DNA from: Hydrogenoanaerobacterium sp032017025
GTDB taxonomy: Bacteria > Bacillota > Clostridia > Oscillospirales > Ruminococcaceae
Assembly (NCBI RefSeq): GCF_032017025.1
Contig: NZ_DALZQO010000001.1
Location: forward strand, 124,001-188,000
Reading direction: 5' to 3'
Length of the DNA stretch: 64,000 nucleotides
Position 1 is the stretch's first letter; each line of letters begins with the position of its first letter. The notes below the pieces were generated by a model. The model saw only the letters and a program-made list of their open reading frames with translations, had not been told where the DNA came from and searched no databases. Position numbers and translations under genes: made by a program. Shown here piece by piece: positions 7,964 through 16,076 of the stretch.

Positions 7964-9363
7964 TATTTGTCACCTCCGTACAGCCATGCTTTGCGGAAGC
8001 ATTTAAACTGCGAAATGGATTTAAGCATTAGACGGGACAGCAGCACACCGCAGAGGAAGTTCATAATAATACCTACCAGCAATGTGTAGCCAAATGAGTA
8101 TATAGAACCCGCGGTGGATGGGCCAAAGAAATTAAAGATGGGGCTGAGCAAGTTTGCAAATACAGTACCCGGTGCACCAAACGCGCCCATAAGTACAACC
8201 GCAACAAAGATTACGGTGATGTTGCCGTCGAAGATTGCGCTCCAACCCTTGTCAAAGCCTAGGTTGATTGCACCGTCAAGCGATTTGCCCGCTTTAAGCT
8301 CCTCTTTGATGCGCTCGTTTGTGATAACGTTGGCATCAACACCCATACCGATACTCAGGATGATACCGGCGATACCGGGAAGTGTCATTGTGAAGCTCGG
8401 AATGGTTGGGAAGAAACCGGTTGTAGAAGCTACGATACCGGTAACCTGTGCCACCAGAGCGATACAGGCGACTGCACCCGGCAGCCTGTAGAACACAATC
8501 ATAAGAATGCAAACCAATACAAAAGCGATGACACCGGCAAGCACCATTGCATCTTTTGCACCCATACCCATTGTCGGAGACAGGGTATTAAAGTTCTCAG
8601 TCTGCAGCTTGAAGGGCAGCGCACCGGCGTTGATCTTATCTGCAAGAGATTTTGCTTCTTCAACAGTGAAATTACCTTCAATAGTAGCTTTTCCCTCTGT
8701 GATTTTAGCGTTTACGGTCGGATACGAAATCACTGTTTCGTCCATCCAGATGGAAATGACGTTATTGGGGTATTGCTGCCCCACCAGTTTTCCGGTAGCA
8801 TCGGCAAATTTCTGCTTGCCGCTTTCATTGAGCTCCAACGCTACAACCGGTTTGTTCTGCTGGGTCATGCTGGCGTATGCGCTTTTAATATCGTTGCCCT
8901 GCAGAATGATATTGTCTTTGGTAGCACCAGTGGGCTTGCCCTCGGTATCTACATTGATGCCCTCACGGAAGGTGAGCATTGCAGTTGCGCCCAGCTCTGC
9001 GATTGCAGCCTCAGGGTCAAAGTTTGTCTCATCCTGCTTCCAGGGGAAACGAACGATGATACGGTCTTTGTTAAAGTCGGTATATACCTCAGAATCCGTA
9101 ATGTTAAGCGATAGCAGTCTAAGCTTGATAACCGATTCGGCAGATGCCATCTGCTCATTGGTTGCATCAAAGCCTTCCGGCGGGCTGAACGTTACGTCAA
9201 CACCTCCGCGAATATCAATGCCCCAGCGAATATCGCCCGCACCTTTGATGTAAGTCTTTGTGACATCACCATAGGTTGAACTTATGCCATAAAATGTGGC
9301 GTAAGTTAGGAGGGCGATAAGCAGCACCACTATGAAAAACACCGGTTTGCCAATTCTTTTCAT
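7963..9363 (-). CDS. secD: Protein translocase subunit SecD
   Basis: 466 residues from ATG 9363, which has GGAGG upstream; an in-frame ATG at 9435 adds 24 residues lacking SecD character. N-terminal span FFIVVLLIALLTYATFYG, the conserved motif DIRWGIDIRGGVDVTF, the P1 head region, and the C-terminal five-span block with GIILSIGMGVDANVITNERIKEEL. Partner of SecF in the accessory translocase. The two genes form a two-gene operon with a consensus promoter at 9447-9475. Confidence 0.96.
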   Translation of the reverse strand: MKRIGKPVFFIVVLLIALLTYATFYGISSTYGDVTKTYIKGAGDIRWGIDIRGGVDVTFSPPEGFDATNEQMASAESVIKLRLLSLNITDSEVYTDFNKDRIIVRFPWKQDETNFDPEAAIAELGATAMLTFREGINVDTEGKPTGATKDNIILQGNDIKSAYASMTQQNKPVVALELNESGKQKFADATGKLVGQQYPNNVISIWMDETVISYPTVNAKITEGKATIEGNFTVEEAKSLADKINAGALPFKLQTENFNTLSPTMGMGAKDAMVLAGVIAFVLVCILMIVFYRLPGAVACIALVAQVTGIVASTTGFFPTIPSFTMTLPGIAGIILSIGMGVDANVITNERIKEELKAGKSLDGAINLGFDKGWSAIFDGNITVIFVAVVLMGAFGAPGTVFANLLSPIFNFFGPSTAGSIYSFGYTLLVGIIMNFLCGVLLSRLMLKSISQFKCFRKAWLYGGDK

Positions 9364-9446
9364 GTGTAAACCTCCACTTTTTTCTTGTCCTGTCCGCGGG
9401 ATTTTAACCATTTTTTTACATGTCCCCGTCGACATTCATAACCTTT

Positions 9447-9475
9447 ATTATATTTAAATCGGCATCAAATGTCAA
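9447..9475 (-). promoter_or_regulatory. Consensus sigma-A promoter for secDF
   Basis: Minus strand TTGACA, 17-bp spacer, TATAAT: every core base matches. It lies about 85 bp upstream of the secD start. Confidence 0.9.
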
Positions 9476-9608
9476 TTAAAATATAGTGGAAGCAATATGG
9501 ATTTTCTATTCTTCTACGATAGAGATCAATTCGATCTGCCTTAGAAGATTGTAATGTGCGGGCAGGACTGATATAATAAATCTATATCTAACTTTAAAAG
9601 GAGATACT

Positions 9609-10286
9609 ATGGGAAACTGGGAATACATATTATTTGATTTTGATGGCACAATTGTCAACTCCGAAGAGGGGATTACCAAGGGCGTTGCATATTCTTTAAA
9701 GCAAATCGGTATAGAGGTAACCAATTTAAGTGAATTGCGTGCCTTTATCGGTCCCTCACTACGCTATTCTTATAGAGAGTTTTTTGGGCTAAACGAGGAG
9801 CAAATTGCAAAAGTAATCGCAACATACCATGAATACAACCATGAGAAAGGGATGCTGGAATGTTTTCCTTATAAAGGTGCCGTTGAATTGTTGCAACATT
9901 TAAAGGATGCCGGAAAAAAGGTGATTTTGGCAACGAGCAAACCGCAGTATTTTGCAGAAAAAATTCTCGAAAGGTTCGATCTGTTGCGATTTTTTGATTT
10001 TATCAGCGGGAGCGGATTGGACGGTTCGCGCACCGACAAAGCTGAAGTGATTGCGCATGCACTTGAGCAATGCCGTATTACTGACTTAGAAAAGGCGCTG
10101 ATGATTGGTGACCGTAAATACGACGTTATGGGTGCAAAAGCCACGGGGCTGCGCTGTGTGGGCGTGCTGTATGGGTTTGGTGACCGTGCCGAATTTGAGG
10201 AATCAGGTGCCGACTATATCGTATCCGATGTGGCAGAGCTGGAAAAACTGCTGCTGGGCGCTGAAGAGGAGAATTTCCGCCTATGA
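9609..10286 (+). CDS. HAD-family hydrolase (phosphoglycolate phosphatase-like)
   Basis: 225 residues from ATG 9609, with AAAGGAG upstream. HAD motif I is FDFDGTIVNSEEG (about 8-20), motif II is ILATSKP, the motif III Lys lies near DGSRTDKAEV, and motif IV is MIGDRKYDVMGAKATG. A helical cap lies between motifs I and II (C1 type), as in Gph/PMGB-like enzymes. It probably dephosphorylates a small sugar phosphate or nucleotide. The stop overlaps the next start by four bases (ATGA), so it is co-translated with the acyltransferase. Confidence 0.88.
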   Translation: MGNWEYILFDFDGTIVNSEEGITKGVAYSLKQIGIEVTNLSELRAFIGPSLRYSYREFFGLNEEQIAKVIATYHEYNHEKGMLECFPYKGAVELLQHLKDAGKKVILATSKPQYFAEKILERFDLLRFFDFISGSGLDGSRTDKAEVIAHALEQCRITDLEKALMIGDRKYDVMGAKATGLRCVGVLYGFGDRAEFEESGADYIVSDVAELEKLLLGAEEENFRL

Positions 10287-10990
10287 GAACAATTGCATGG
10301 TTTATTTATTTTTGGACATATCTCGTGTTTTTAATTCCGAAAATGCGCAAAGTAGAACGGCTGGATGCAGAGGGCAGAGCAGCCGAACGTGACGCGATTG
10401 TGCAGCGTGAGGTGCGAAACTGGGCAAATGCACTGCTGCGCTGCGCCGGGGTTCGGGTACATGTCAGCGGGCTCGAGAACATTCCCGACGAGACTGCTGT
10501 ATTTGTCAGCAACCATCAGGGCAACTTTGATATCCCCATTCTACTCACTGCACTTCCCCATGCCAACGGGCTTGTGGCAAAGCAGGAGCTAAAGAAACTG
10601 CCGCTCATCCGCACCTGGATGAAACACCTCACCTGTGTCTTCATTGATCGGCAGAACCCAAGGCAGTCGGTTGCGGCACTCGGTGCTGCGGCAGATAACG
10701 TGAGAAATGGTTATTCTGTGATTGTATTCCCCGAAGGGACACGAAGCAAAGGTGATAAAATAGGCGAGTTTAAGTCGGGAGCTTTTAAAATTGCACTAAA
10801 AACCAAGGCACCGATTATTCCGGTTTGCATTGATGGCTCGTACAAGGTGATGGAGGCAAACGGCAACTGGATTCGCCCTGCGGAGGTAAATGTAAAAATA
10901 CTCCCTCCCGTATTTACCGAGGGGCTAAGCAAAGAAGATGCAAAAGACCTGCCGGAACAGGTTCGTTCACTGATTGTCTCTAACAAATAA
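10283..10990 (+). CDS. plsC: 1-acyl-sn-glycerol-3-phosphate acyltransferase
   Basis: 235 residues. Acyltransferase motif I is SNHQGNFDIP (H-x4-D), motif III is VFPEGTRSKGDKIGEFKSGAF, and motif IV is PIIPVCIDGSY. An N-terminal hydrophobic stretch (WFIYFWTYLVFLIP) anchors it to the membrane. It makes phosphatidate from lysophosphatidate. Expressed from the HAD gene upstream; the pairing has no obvious biochemical logic beyond shared expression. Confidence 0.93.
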   Translation: MRTIAWFIYFWTYLVFLIPKMRKVERLDAEGRAAERDAIVQREVRNWANALLRCAGVRVHVSGLENIPDETAVFVSNHQGNFDIPILLTALPHANGLVAKQELKKLPLIRTWMKHLTCVFIDRQNPRQSVAALGAAADNVRNGYSVIVFPEGTRSKGDKIGEFKSGAFKIALKTKAPIIPVCIDGSYKVMEANGNWIRPAEVNVKILPPVFTEGLSKEDAKDLPEQVRSLIVSNK

Positions 10991-10995
10991 CAAAG

Positions 10996-11060
10996 CCTCC
11001 CACTGCGGCTAACAGCGGGAGGGAAACAGAAACGGCCGCCTACAAAAAAGGCGGCCGTTT
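10996..11060. terminator. Tandem hairpins between plsC and the aminotransferase
   Basis: CCTCCC/GGGAGG (10996-11022) is followed by an 11-bp stem AAACGGCCGCC/GGCGGCCGTTT (11030-11060). Neither has a strong T tract, but they separate two convergent genes. Confidence 0.6.
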
Positions 11061-11071
11061 CTGCGGTAGAT

Positions 11072-12358
11072 TTATTTGTTGGCTAGAATTTTGTCAATAC
11101 TGACGAGCTTGACGCACAGCACAAACAGTTCTGTCGCGGTTGCAAGCTCTTCGGGTGTGGGGAACGACGGCGCAATGCGAATGTTGCTATCGTGCGGGTC
11201 GTTGCCATAGGGGTAGGTTGCACCGGCGGGGGTCATCACAACGCCGGCCTCTTTGCATTTTGCAACAATCGCCTTGGCGCAGCCCTCAAGTGACTCAAAC
11301 GAGATAAAGTAGCCGCCCTTGGGGCGAATCCAGCTGCCGATGCCACAGGCGGAAAGCTCTTTATCCAGAGTATCCAGCACCGCCTCAAACTTGGGGCGCA
11401 AAATATTTGCATGCAGCTTCATATGCGCCTTCATTCCGTCAAGATTCTTATAATAACGCACATGACGCAGCTGGTTGAGTTTATCGTAACCAATGGTTTG
11501 GAATACAAGCTGCTTCTTGATGAATTCAAGGTTTGCAGCGGATGCCGCAATAGCAGCGACACCCGAGCCCGGGAAGCTGATCTTGGAGGTAGAGCAGAAT
11601 TTAAACACAAGGTCAGGGTTGCCTGCCCGCTCGCACTCTGCCAGAATTTCAATCAGCATATCCTGGTCATCTTCGTAAAGGTGGTGAACACCGTATGCGT
11701 TATCCCAGTAAATACGAAAATCCTTTGCTGCCGGCTGCAAGCGTGCAAAACGGCGAACGGTTTCGTCTGAGTATGTAATTCCCTGCGGGTTAGAATATTT
11801 CGGCACACACCAAATACCCTTAATGGCATCATCCTCTGCCACAAGGCGTTCCACCATATCCATATCGGGGCCGGTAGAAGTCATGGGGATAGGAATCATC
11901 TCAATTCCAAAAAACTCGGTGATTGCAAAATGGCGGTCGTAGCCCGGTACAGGGCAGAGAAATTTCACCTCGTCAAGCTTACACCATGGGGTGCTGCCCA
12001 TAACTCCGTGGGTAACAGAGCGGGAAACAGTGTCGTACATGACGTTTAGGCTGGAGTTGCCGTAGATGATGATATTCTCGGCCGGAACCTCGATCATATC
12101 GCCAAGCAGTTGCTTTGCCTCTGCAATGCCGTCGAGAATACCGTAATTTCTGCAGTCGGTTCCCTCGGCACATTTGAGATTCGTTTCGCTGCTGAGCACA
12201 TCCATCATCTTCATGGAAAGATCAAGCTGATCTGCGCCCGGCTTACCACGCGACATATCAAGCTTTAGCCCCTTTGCTTTAAACGCCTCAAATTCTGCAC
12301 CAAGTTTTTCTTTGAGCTGCAAAAGCTCCTGTTTGCTCATCGATTCATAAGACGGCAT
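11072..12358 (-). CDS. PLP-dependent aminotransferase (class I, Aminotran_MocR / AspT type)
   Basis: 428 residues from ATG 12358, which is preceded by AGGAGG six bases upstream; a start at 12418 would add 20 residues. Fold type I aminotransferase with MSRGKPGADQLDLS near the start, YGNSSLNVMYD (phosphate cup), NPQGITYSDE, the aromatic-anchor Asp in YWDNAYGVHHL and the PLP lysine in CSTSKISFPGSG. The subfamily is annotated as aspartate or alanine-glyoxylate aminotransferase in Firmicutes. Likely aspartate:2-oxoglutarate activity, but the substrate is not certain. Single gene with about 290 bp upstream. Confidence 0.85.
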   Translation of the reverse strand: MPSYESMSKQELLQLKEKLGAEFEAFKAKGLKLDMSRGKPGADQLDLSMKMMDVLSSETNLKCAEGTDCRNYGILDGIAEAKQLLGDMIEVPAENIIIYGNSSLNVMYDTVSRSVTHGVMGSTPWCKLDEVKFLCPVPGYDRHFAITEFFGIEMIPIPMTSTGPDMDMVERLVAEDDAIKGIWCVPKYSNPQGITYSDETVRRFARLQPAAKDFRIYWDNAYGVHHLYEDDQDMLIEILAECERAGNPDLVFKFCSTSKISFPGSGVAAIAASAANLEFIKKQLVFQTIGYDKLNQLRHVRYYKNLDGMKAHMKLHANILRPKFEAVLDTLDKELSACGIGSWIRPKGGYFISFESLEGCAKAIVAKCKEAGVVMTPAGATYPYGNDPHDSNIRIAPSFPTPEELATATELFVLCVKLVSIDKILANK

Positions 12359-12595
12359 GACGATCCTCCTAAAATTGGCGCTGTTATCGGGTCGCTGTCG
12401 TCCCATGCGCCTTTGCATGAAGTTCTAATTCTTCAAAAAAATCATAAAACATTATTAACTACGGTTTATTGTACCTCAAATCTCGTTTTTTTGCAAGTTT
12501 TATTTTGCTACCTTGCATATTATATGATGAATTTCGGGAATGTGCTACTGTAGCTGCTAAAAAGGAAGCCTTTTTTGTGCATTTGGCGGGCAAAT

Positions 12596-12628
12596 AAAAA
12601 GGCAGAGCCTGTTTTTACAAGCTCTGCC
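12596..12628 (-). terminator. Terminator of asnS
   Basis: GGCAGAGC/GCTCTGCC stem with a T tract on the minus strand, 18 bp past the asnS stop. Confidence 0.85.
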
Positions 12629-12646
12629 CATGCAATTTTTGGTAAA

Positions 12647-14047
12647 TCAATATTCAGCCGAACCGGTTGTTCTTGGGAACGGCAGTACGTCACGGATGTT
12701 GGAAATACCCGTCATGTACATAATAAGGCGCTCAAAGCCTAAGCCGTAGCCTGCATGCTTTGTACCGCCGTAGCGGCGCAGGTCGAGGTACCAGGAGTAA
12801 TCCTCCGGGTTGAGCTTCAGTTCTTCCATGCGAGCCAGCAGTACATCGAGGCGTTCCTCTCTCTGGCTGCCGCCGATGATTTCGCCGACACCCGGCACCA
12901 AAAGATCCATTGCGGCGACAGTTTTGCCGTCGTCGTTTATTCTCATATAGAATGATTTGATCTCCTTGGGGTAATCGATGACAAACACCGGCTTTTTGAA
13001 GATCTTCTCGGTGAGGTAACGCTCATGCTCGGTTTGCAGGTCGCAGCCCCAGTATACGGGATAGTCGAATTCATCTTTGTGCTCTTCGAGCAGCTTGACG
13101 GCCTCGGTGTAGGTTACCTTACCAAAATCGGAGTTAACAAGGTCGGTAAGGCGAGTAATCAGCGCTTTGTCGGGGTCATAAAAGTCGTTGAAAAACTTCA
13201 TCTCGGCGGGGCACTGCTCCATAACATACTGCAACACATATTTAATCATATCCTGCGCAAGCTGCATGTTGTCGTCTAGGTCGGCAAACGCAATCTCAGG
13301 CTCAATCATCCAGAACTCCGCAGCGTGGCGCGCAGTGTTGGAATTTTCGGCACGAAATGTTGGTCCAAAGGTGTAAATCTTGCCGAATGCCATCGCCATG
13401 CACTCGCCTTCGAGCTGCCCCGAAACAGTAAGGCTGGTCAACTTGCCAAAAAAGTCCTGGCTGTAATCGACGCTGCCGTCCTCATTAAGTGGGGGGTTCT
13501 TCGCGTCCAATGTGGTAATGCGGAACATTTCACCCGCACCCTCACAGTCGCTGCCTGTAATCAGCGGTGTGTGCGCATATACAAAGCCACGCTCGTTGAA
13601 GAATTTGTGGATGGCATAGGCTGCCACCGAACGCACGCGAAACACCGCTGCAAACGTATTGGTGCGGGGGCGCAGATGTGCGACGGAACGCAGGTATTCG
13701 AGCGAGTGGCGTTTTTTCTGCAAGGGGTAATCGGGTGCGGAAGCACCTTCAAGCTCAATCTTTTCTGCGTGGAGCTCCAGCGGCTGCTTTGCCTCCGGAG
13801 TTAAGATGACCCTGCCGGTTACCACAACCGCAGCACCAACATTATACTTTGCAACCTCTTTGAAGTTATCTATCTTATTGTCTTCAAACACAATTTGAAG
13901 ATTGTTAAAGTTTGAGCCGTCGTTAAGCTCAATAAAGCCAAGCTGCTTGGAATCTCTGATGGTCTTTACCCATCCGCCGACAGTAACTTGCTGATCTGCA
14001 AGCTCTGCCGCATTTTGCCAGAGCGATTTTATCTCTGTTCTCTGCAT
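12647..14047 (-). CDS. asnS: Asparaginyl-tRNA synthetase
   Basis: 466 residues, the usual bacterial length. An N-terminal OB-fold anticodon-binding domain (VTVGGWVKTIRDSKQLGFIELNDG) is followed by the class II catalytic core: motif 1 region, motif 2 FRAENSNTARHAAEFWMIEPE, and motif 3 GYGLGFERLIMYMTG near the end. It charges tRNA-Asn. The C-terminal sequence NIRDVLPFPRTTGSAEY separates it from AspRS and LysRS. Monocistronic with its own terminator. Confidence 0.97.
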   Translation of the reverse strand: MQRTEIKSLWQNAAELADQQVTVGGWVKTIRDSKQLGFIELNDGSNFNNLQIVFEDNKIDNFKEVAKYNVGAAVVVTGRVILTPEAKQPLELHAEKIELEGASAPDYPLQKKRHSLEYLRSVAHLRPRTNTFAAVFRVRSVAAYAIHKFFNERGFVYAHTPLITGSDCEGAGEMFRITTLDAKNPPLNEDGSVDYSQDFFGKLTSLTVSGQLEGECMAMAFGKIYTFGPTFRAENSNTARHAAEFWMIEPEIAFADLDDNMQLAQDMIKYVLQYVMEQCPAEMKFFNDFYDPDKALITRLTDLVNSDFGKVTYTEAVKLLEEHKDEFDYPVYWGCDLQTEHERYLTEKIFKKPVFVIDYPKEIKSFYMRINDDGKTVAAMDLLVPGVGEIIGGSQREERLDVLLARMEELKLNPEDYSWYLDLRRYGGTKHAGYGLGFERLIMYMTGISNIRDVLPFPRTTGSAEY

Positions 14048-14338
14048 GGTATCCCTCCGTAATCTTGAATAATCGAAATAGTTGTGTTCTATTATTATAT
14101 TACAAAAAGCAGGTGGTTACAAGGGGATTCCCTATGTCTTAGGCGGTATACTGCTCTATTAATCGCAAAACTCAAAAAACATATGTGGGAATTCCCGAAA
14201 TATCTGAAATTGCAAAGAGTAATTTAGAGAAGCGCTCAATGTGTCCAATTCTATTTGCTGATCGTTACCCTGTCGAAATCCAACTTTTCTGCCGGCATCT
14301 CTTGCGCATCATCCTTATCTTTTAATAATATTCAGGTA
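14048..14338. other. Intergenic region without a recognisable gene
   Basis: About 290 bp between the asnS start and the sdpI stop. Only very short open frames (14-22 codons, no ribosome binding site) are visible; I see no RNA gene or repeat. Confidence 0.6.
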
Positions 14339-15001
14339 TTATTCACTTTTGAGCTTTTTGTAGACAATATAGGAGTAAACGATGGGTACTACCGCAAGCA
14401 ATACAATAGACAGAATTAACCCCACAACAGCAAACATTGTATCGTGCACCGCATAGGCAAGCAACGAACTTGCAATGATGATAAGCCCCGCGGCAACCGA
14501 CCAGTATGCCGCCTTACGGTGGGTTTTTCGCCATACCTCTTCGTTTCCAAGCGTCCATTTGGTGCGAATCCCAAAGAAACGGTTTTGCTTAATAACCCCC
14601 ATATAATTGCCCAAAACAATCATCAGTGCGCCCAAAGGCAACCCAACAATCAGCTCCATGGGAAGCTGAACCTGCTGCACAGTTTGGCTTGCCACCAATA
14701 CTGGGAACCATGAAAATACCGTAAAAAACAGTGCAAGCGTAGTGAATACAATTTCCTCTGTTTTTTTATTTTTTTGTACCTTACTGTTGTTTTCGGTGTA
14801 GCGGTGATAAAAAAACATACCTCCAAGCATCAGCAGCGGAATCAGCCCGAAAAGAGGTACCACCCAGCGCGGACCATAGCCATCTACTATGTTGTGTATG
14901 TTAATGTGTACAGGAACCTGCTCAGGCAGCCCCGTGGTCACCGTAACCAGCGCGATTAAATTTACAATTGCTATGGGAACTGTTATTTTTTGATATTTCA
15001 T
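14339..15001 (-). CDS. sdpI: SdpI-family immunity-like membrane protein
   Basis: 220 residues from ATG 15001 (a GTG at 15004 is immediately before it), with GGGGAG upstream. A DUF1648 region at the N-terminus with its first span at about 9-28 and the P-x-H-x-N-like segment LPEQVPVHINIHN, then further spans and the SdpI signature KQNRFFGIRTKWTLGNEEVWRKTHR before two last spans. In Bacillus subtilis SdpI protects against the SdpC toxin and sequesters SdpR; orphan sdpI-sdpR pairs without sdpC are common, and no sdpABC is seen here. Directly downstream of an ArsR-family gene and co-transcribed with it. Confidence 0.87.
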   Translation of the reverse strand: MKYQKITVPIAIVNLIALVTVTTGLPEQVPVHINIHNIVDGYGPRWVVPLFGLIPLLMLGGMFFYHRYTENNSKVQKNKKTEEIVFTTLALFFTVFSWFPVLVASQTVQQVQLPMELIVGLPLGALMIVLGNYMGVIKQNRFFGIRTKWTLGNEEVWRKTHRKAAYWSVAAGLIIIASSLLAYAVHDTMFAVVGLILSIVLLAVVPIVYSYIVYKKLKSE

Positions 15002-15004
15002 CAC

Positions 15005-15271
15005 TCATTCTCCCCTTTTATTTGCCAAGTCGGCGACATACCCCAAAATATCCTGCAAAACGGTGGTATTAATGGAATACTCAATCTGCTGGCCTTTCTT
15101 CTCGGCATCCACCAATTCCGCCTGCTTTAAAATATTCAAATGATGGCTGATGGATGGTTTTGTCATAGTAAAGTTGTCTGCAATCTCCCCTGCTGTCATG
15201 TTGTTCTTTCGAAGCAACGCCAGAATCTTACGCCTTGTCGGGTCGGACATTGCTCCCCATACGTCGTTCAT
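15005..15271 (-). CDS. sdpR: ArsR/SdpR-family transcriptional repressor
   Basis: 88 residues, single winged helix domain (AMSDPTRRKILALLRKNN, recognition region MTKPSISHHLNILKQAELV). No ArsR-type metal Cys box is present, which fits the SdpR branch. It lies upstream of sdpI with the stop two or three bases from the sdpI start (TGAGTGATG). Its promoter overlaps a perfect inverted repeat, so it is probably autorepressed, with SdpI titrating it at the membrane as in B. subtilis (inference from that system). Confidence 0.87.
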   Translation of the reverse strand: MNDVWGAMSDPTRRKILALLRKNNMTAGEIADNFTMTKPSISHHLNILKQAELVDAEKKGQQIEYSINTTVLQDILGYVADLANKRGE

Positions 15272-15290
15272 GATATCATCTCCAATGTTG

Positions 15291-15328
15291 TATTTAGATG
15301 TTTAGTTATTTAGGTAATCATCTAAATA
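15291..15328. promoter_or_regulatory. Candidate SdpR operator
   Basis: Perfect 10-bp inverted repeat TATTTAGATG (15291-15300) and CATCTAAATA (15319-15328) separated by 18 bp, with an inner related copy TATTTAGGTA (15307-15316). It covers the transcription start region of sdpR. Confidence 0.7.
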
Positions 15329-15329
15329 T

Positions 15330-15358
15330 AGCATAATGCGGCTACCAGTGTTTGTCAA
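15330..15358 (-). promoter_or_regulatory. Promoter of sdpR-sdpI
   Basis: Minus strand TTGACA (complement of 15353-15358), 17-bp spacer, TATGCT (complement of 15330-15335). Confidence 0.8.
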
Positions 15359-15435
15359 TAGAAATATCGGCAGATCGATAGGAAATTGCTGTAACTTATG
15401 GTATACTGATACTATCTTATAAACGAGGTGTACCT

Positions 15436-16032
15436 ATGGAAAACATTGATTACAAAGAGAAATTTCTTACTTACTATAAACAGAATATTTCACGTGAGGG
15501 TGCAGATAAGCTGTTGGATTGGCTGCTGAAAACAGACTTTTTTACCGCCCCTGCCAGCACCAAATTTCACTGCGCCTGCGAGGGCGGCTTGGTACAGCAC
15601 AGCGTGAATGTGTACGAAGTGATGATGGAAAAGCACTTTGTACAGGGCGAAGACAATGCCGAAAGCTTTGCACTGTGCGCGCTGCTGCACGACCTATGCA
15701 AGGCACAGTTTTATAAGGTTGCTACCCGCAATGTGAAAAATGAAAAAACCGGCCAATGGGAAAAACAGCCCTACTATTCGGTGGAGGACATCTTCCCCTA
15801 CGGACACGGCGAAAAAAGTGTGTTTTTAATCGAACGCTTTCTCCGGCTTAACACTGGTGAAGCAATGGCAATCCGCTGGCACATGGGCGGTTTTGACGAT
15901 ACCGCAAAAAGCGGCGGATTCGCAATCAGCCAGGCTTACGACAAATACCCCATTGCGGTAAAGCTGCATCTGTCTGACCTTGAGGCAACCTACCTTAGGG
16001 AGCACGGAACCTCCAATGCACGCAGTAAATAA
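15436..16032 (+). CDS. HD-domain hydrolase
   Basis: 198 residues from ATG 15436 after a GAGGTG ribosome binding site. HD motifs: GLVQHSVNVYEV (His) and LCALLHDLCKAQFY (HD), with further His in FPYGHGEKS and RWHMGGFD. A metal-dependent phosphohydrolase fold; similar to small clostridial HD proteins annotated only as hydrolase. The substrate is unknown; nucleotide phosphohydrolase is one possibility. Single gene, ending in a strong bidirectional terminator shared with the convergent helicase gene. Confidence 0.8.
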   Translation: MENIDYKEKFLTYYKQNISREGADKLLDWLLKTDFFTAPASTKFHCACEGGLVQHSVNVYEVMMEKHFVQGEDNAESFALCALLHDLCKAQFYKVATRNVKNEKTGQWEKQPYYSVEDIFPYGHGEKSVFLIERFLRLNTGEAMAIRWHMGGFDDTAKSGGFAISQAYDKYPIAVKLHLSDLEATYLREHGTSNARSK

Positions 16033-16033
16033 C

Positions 16034-16069
16034 AAAAAATCCGATGTCTGAATGACATCGGATTTTTTT
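16034..16069. terminator. Bidirectional intrinsic terminator
   Basis: AATCCGATGTC/GACATCGGATT stem flanked by A6 and T7 tracts between the convergent HD and helicase genes. Confidence 0.92.
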
Positions 16070-16076
16070 ATACGTT

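Noticed and set aside
14048..14338. Possible gene remnant between asnS and sdpI
   Set aside because: Only unsupported frames of 14-22 codons; no match to a recognised family.
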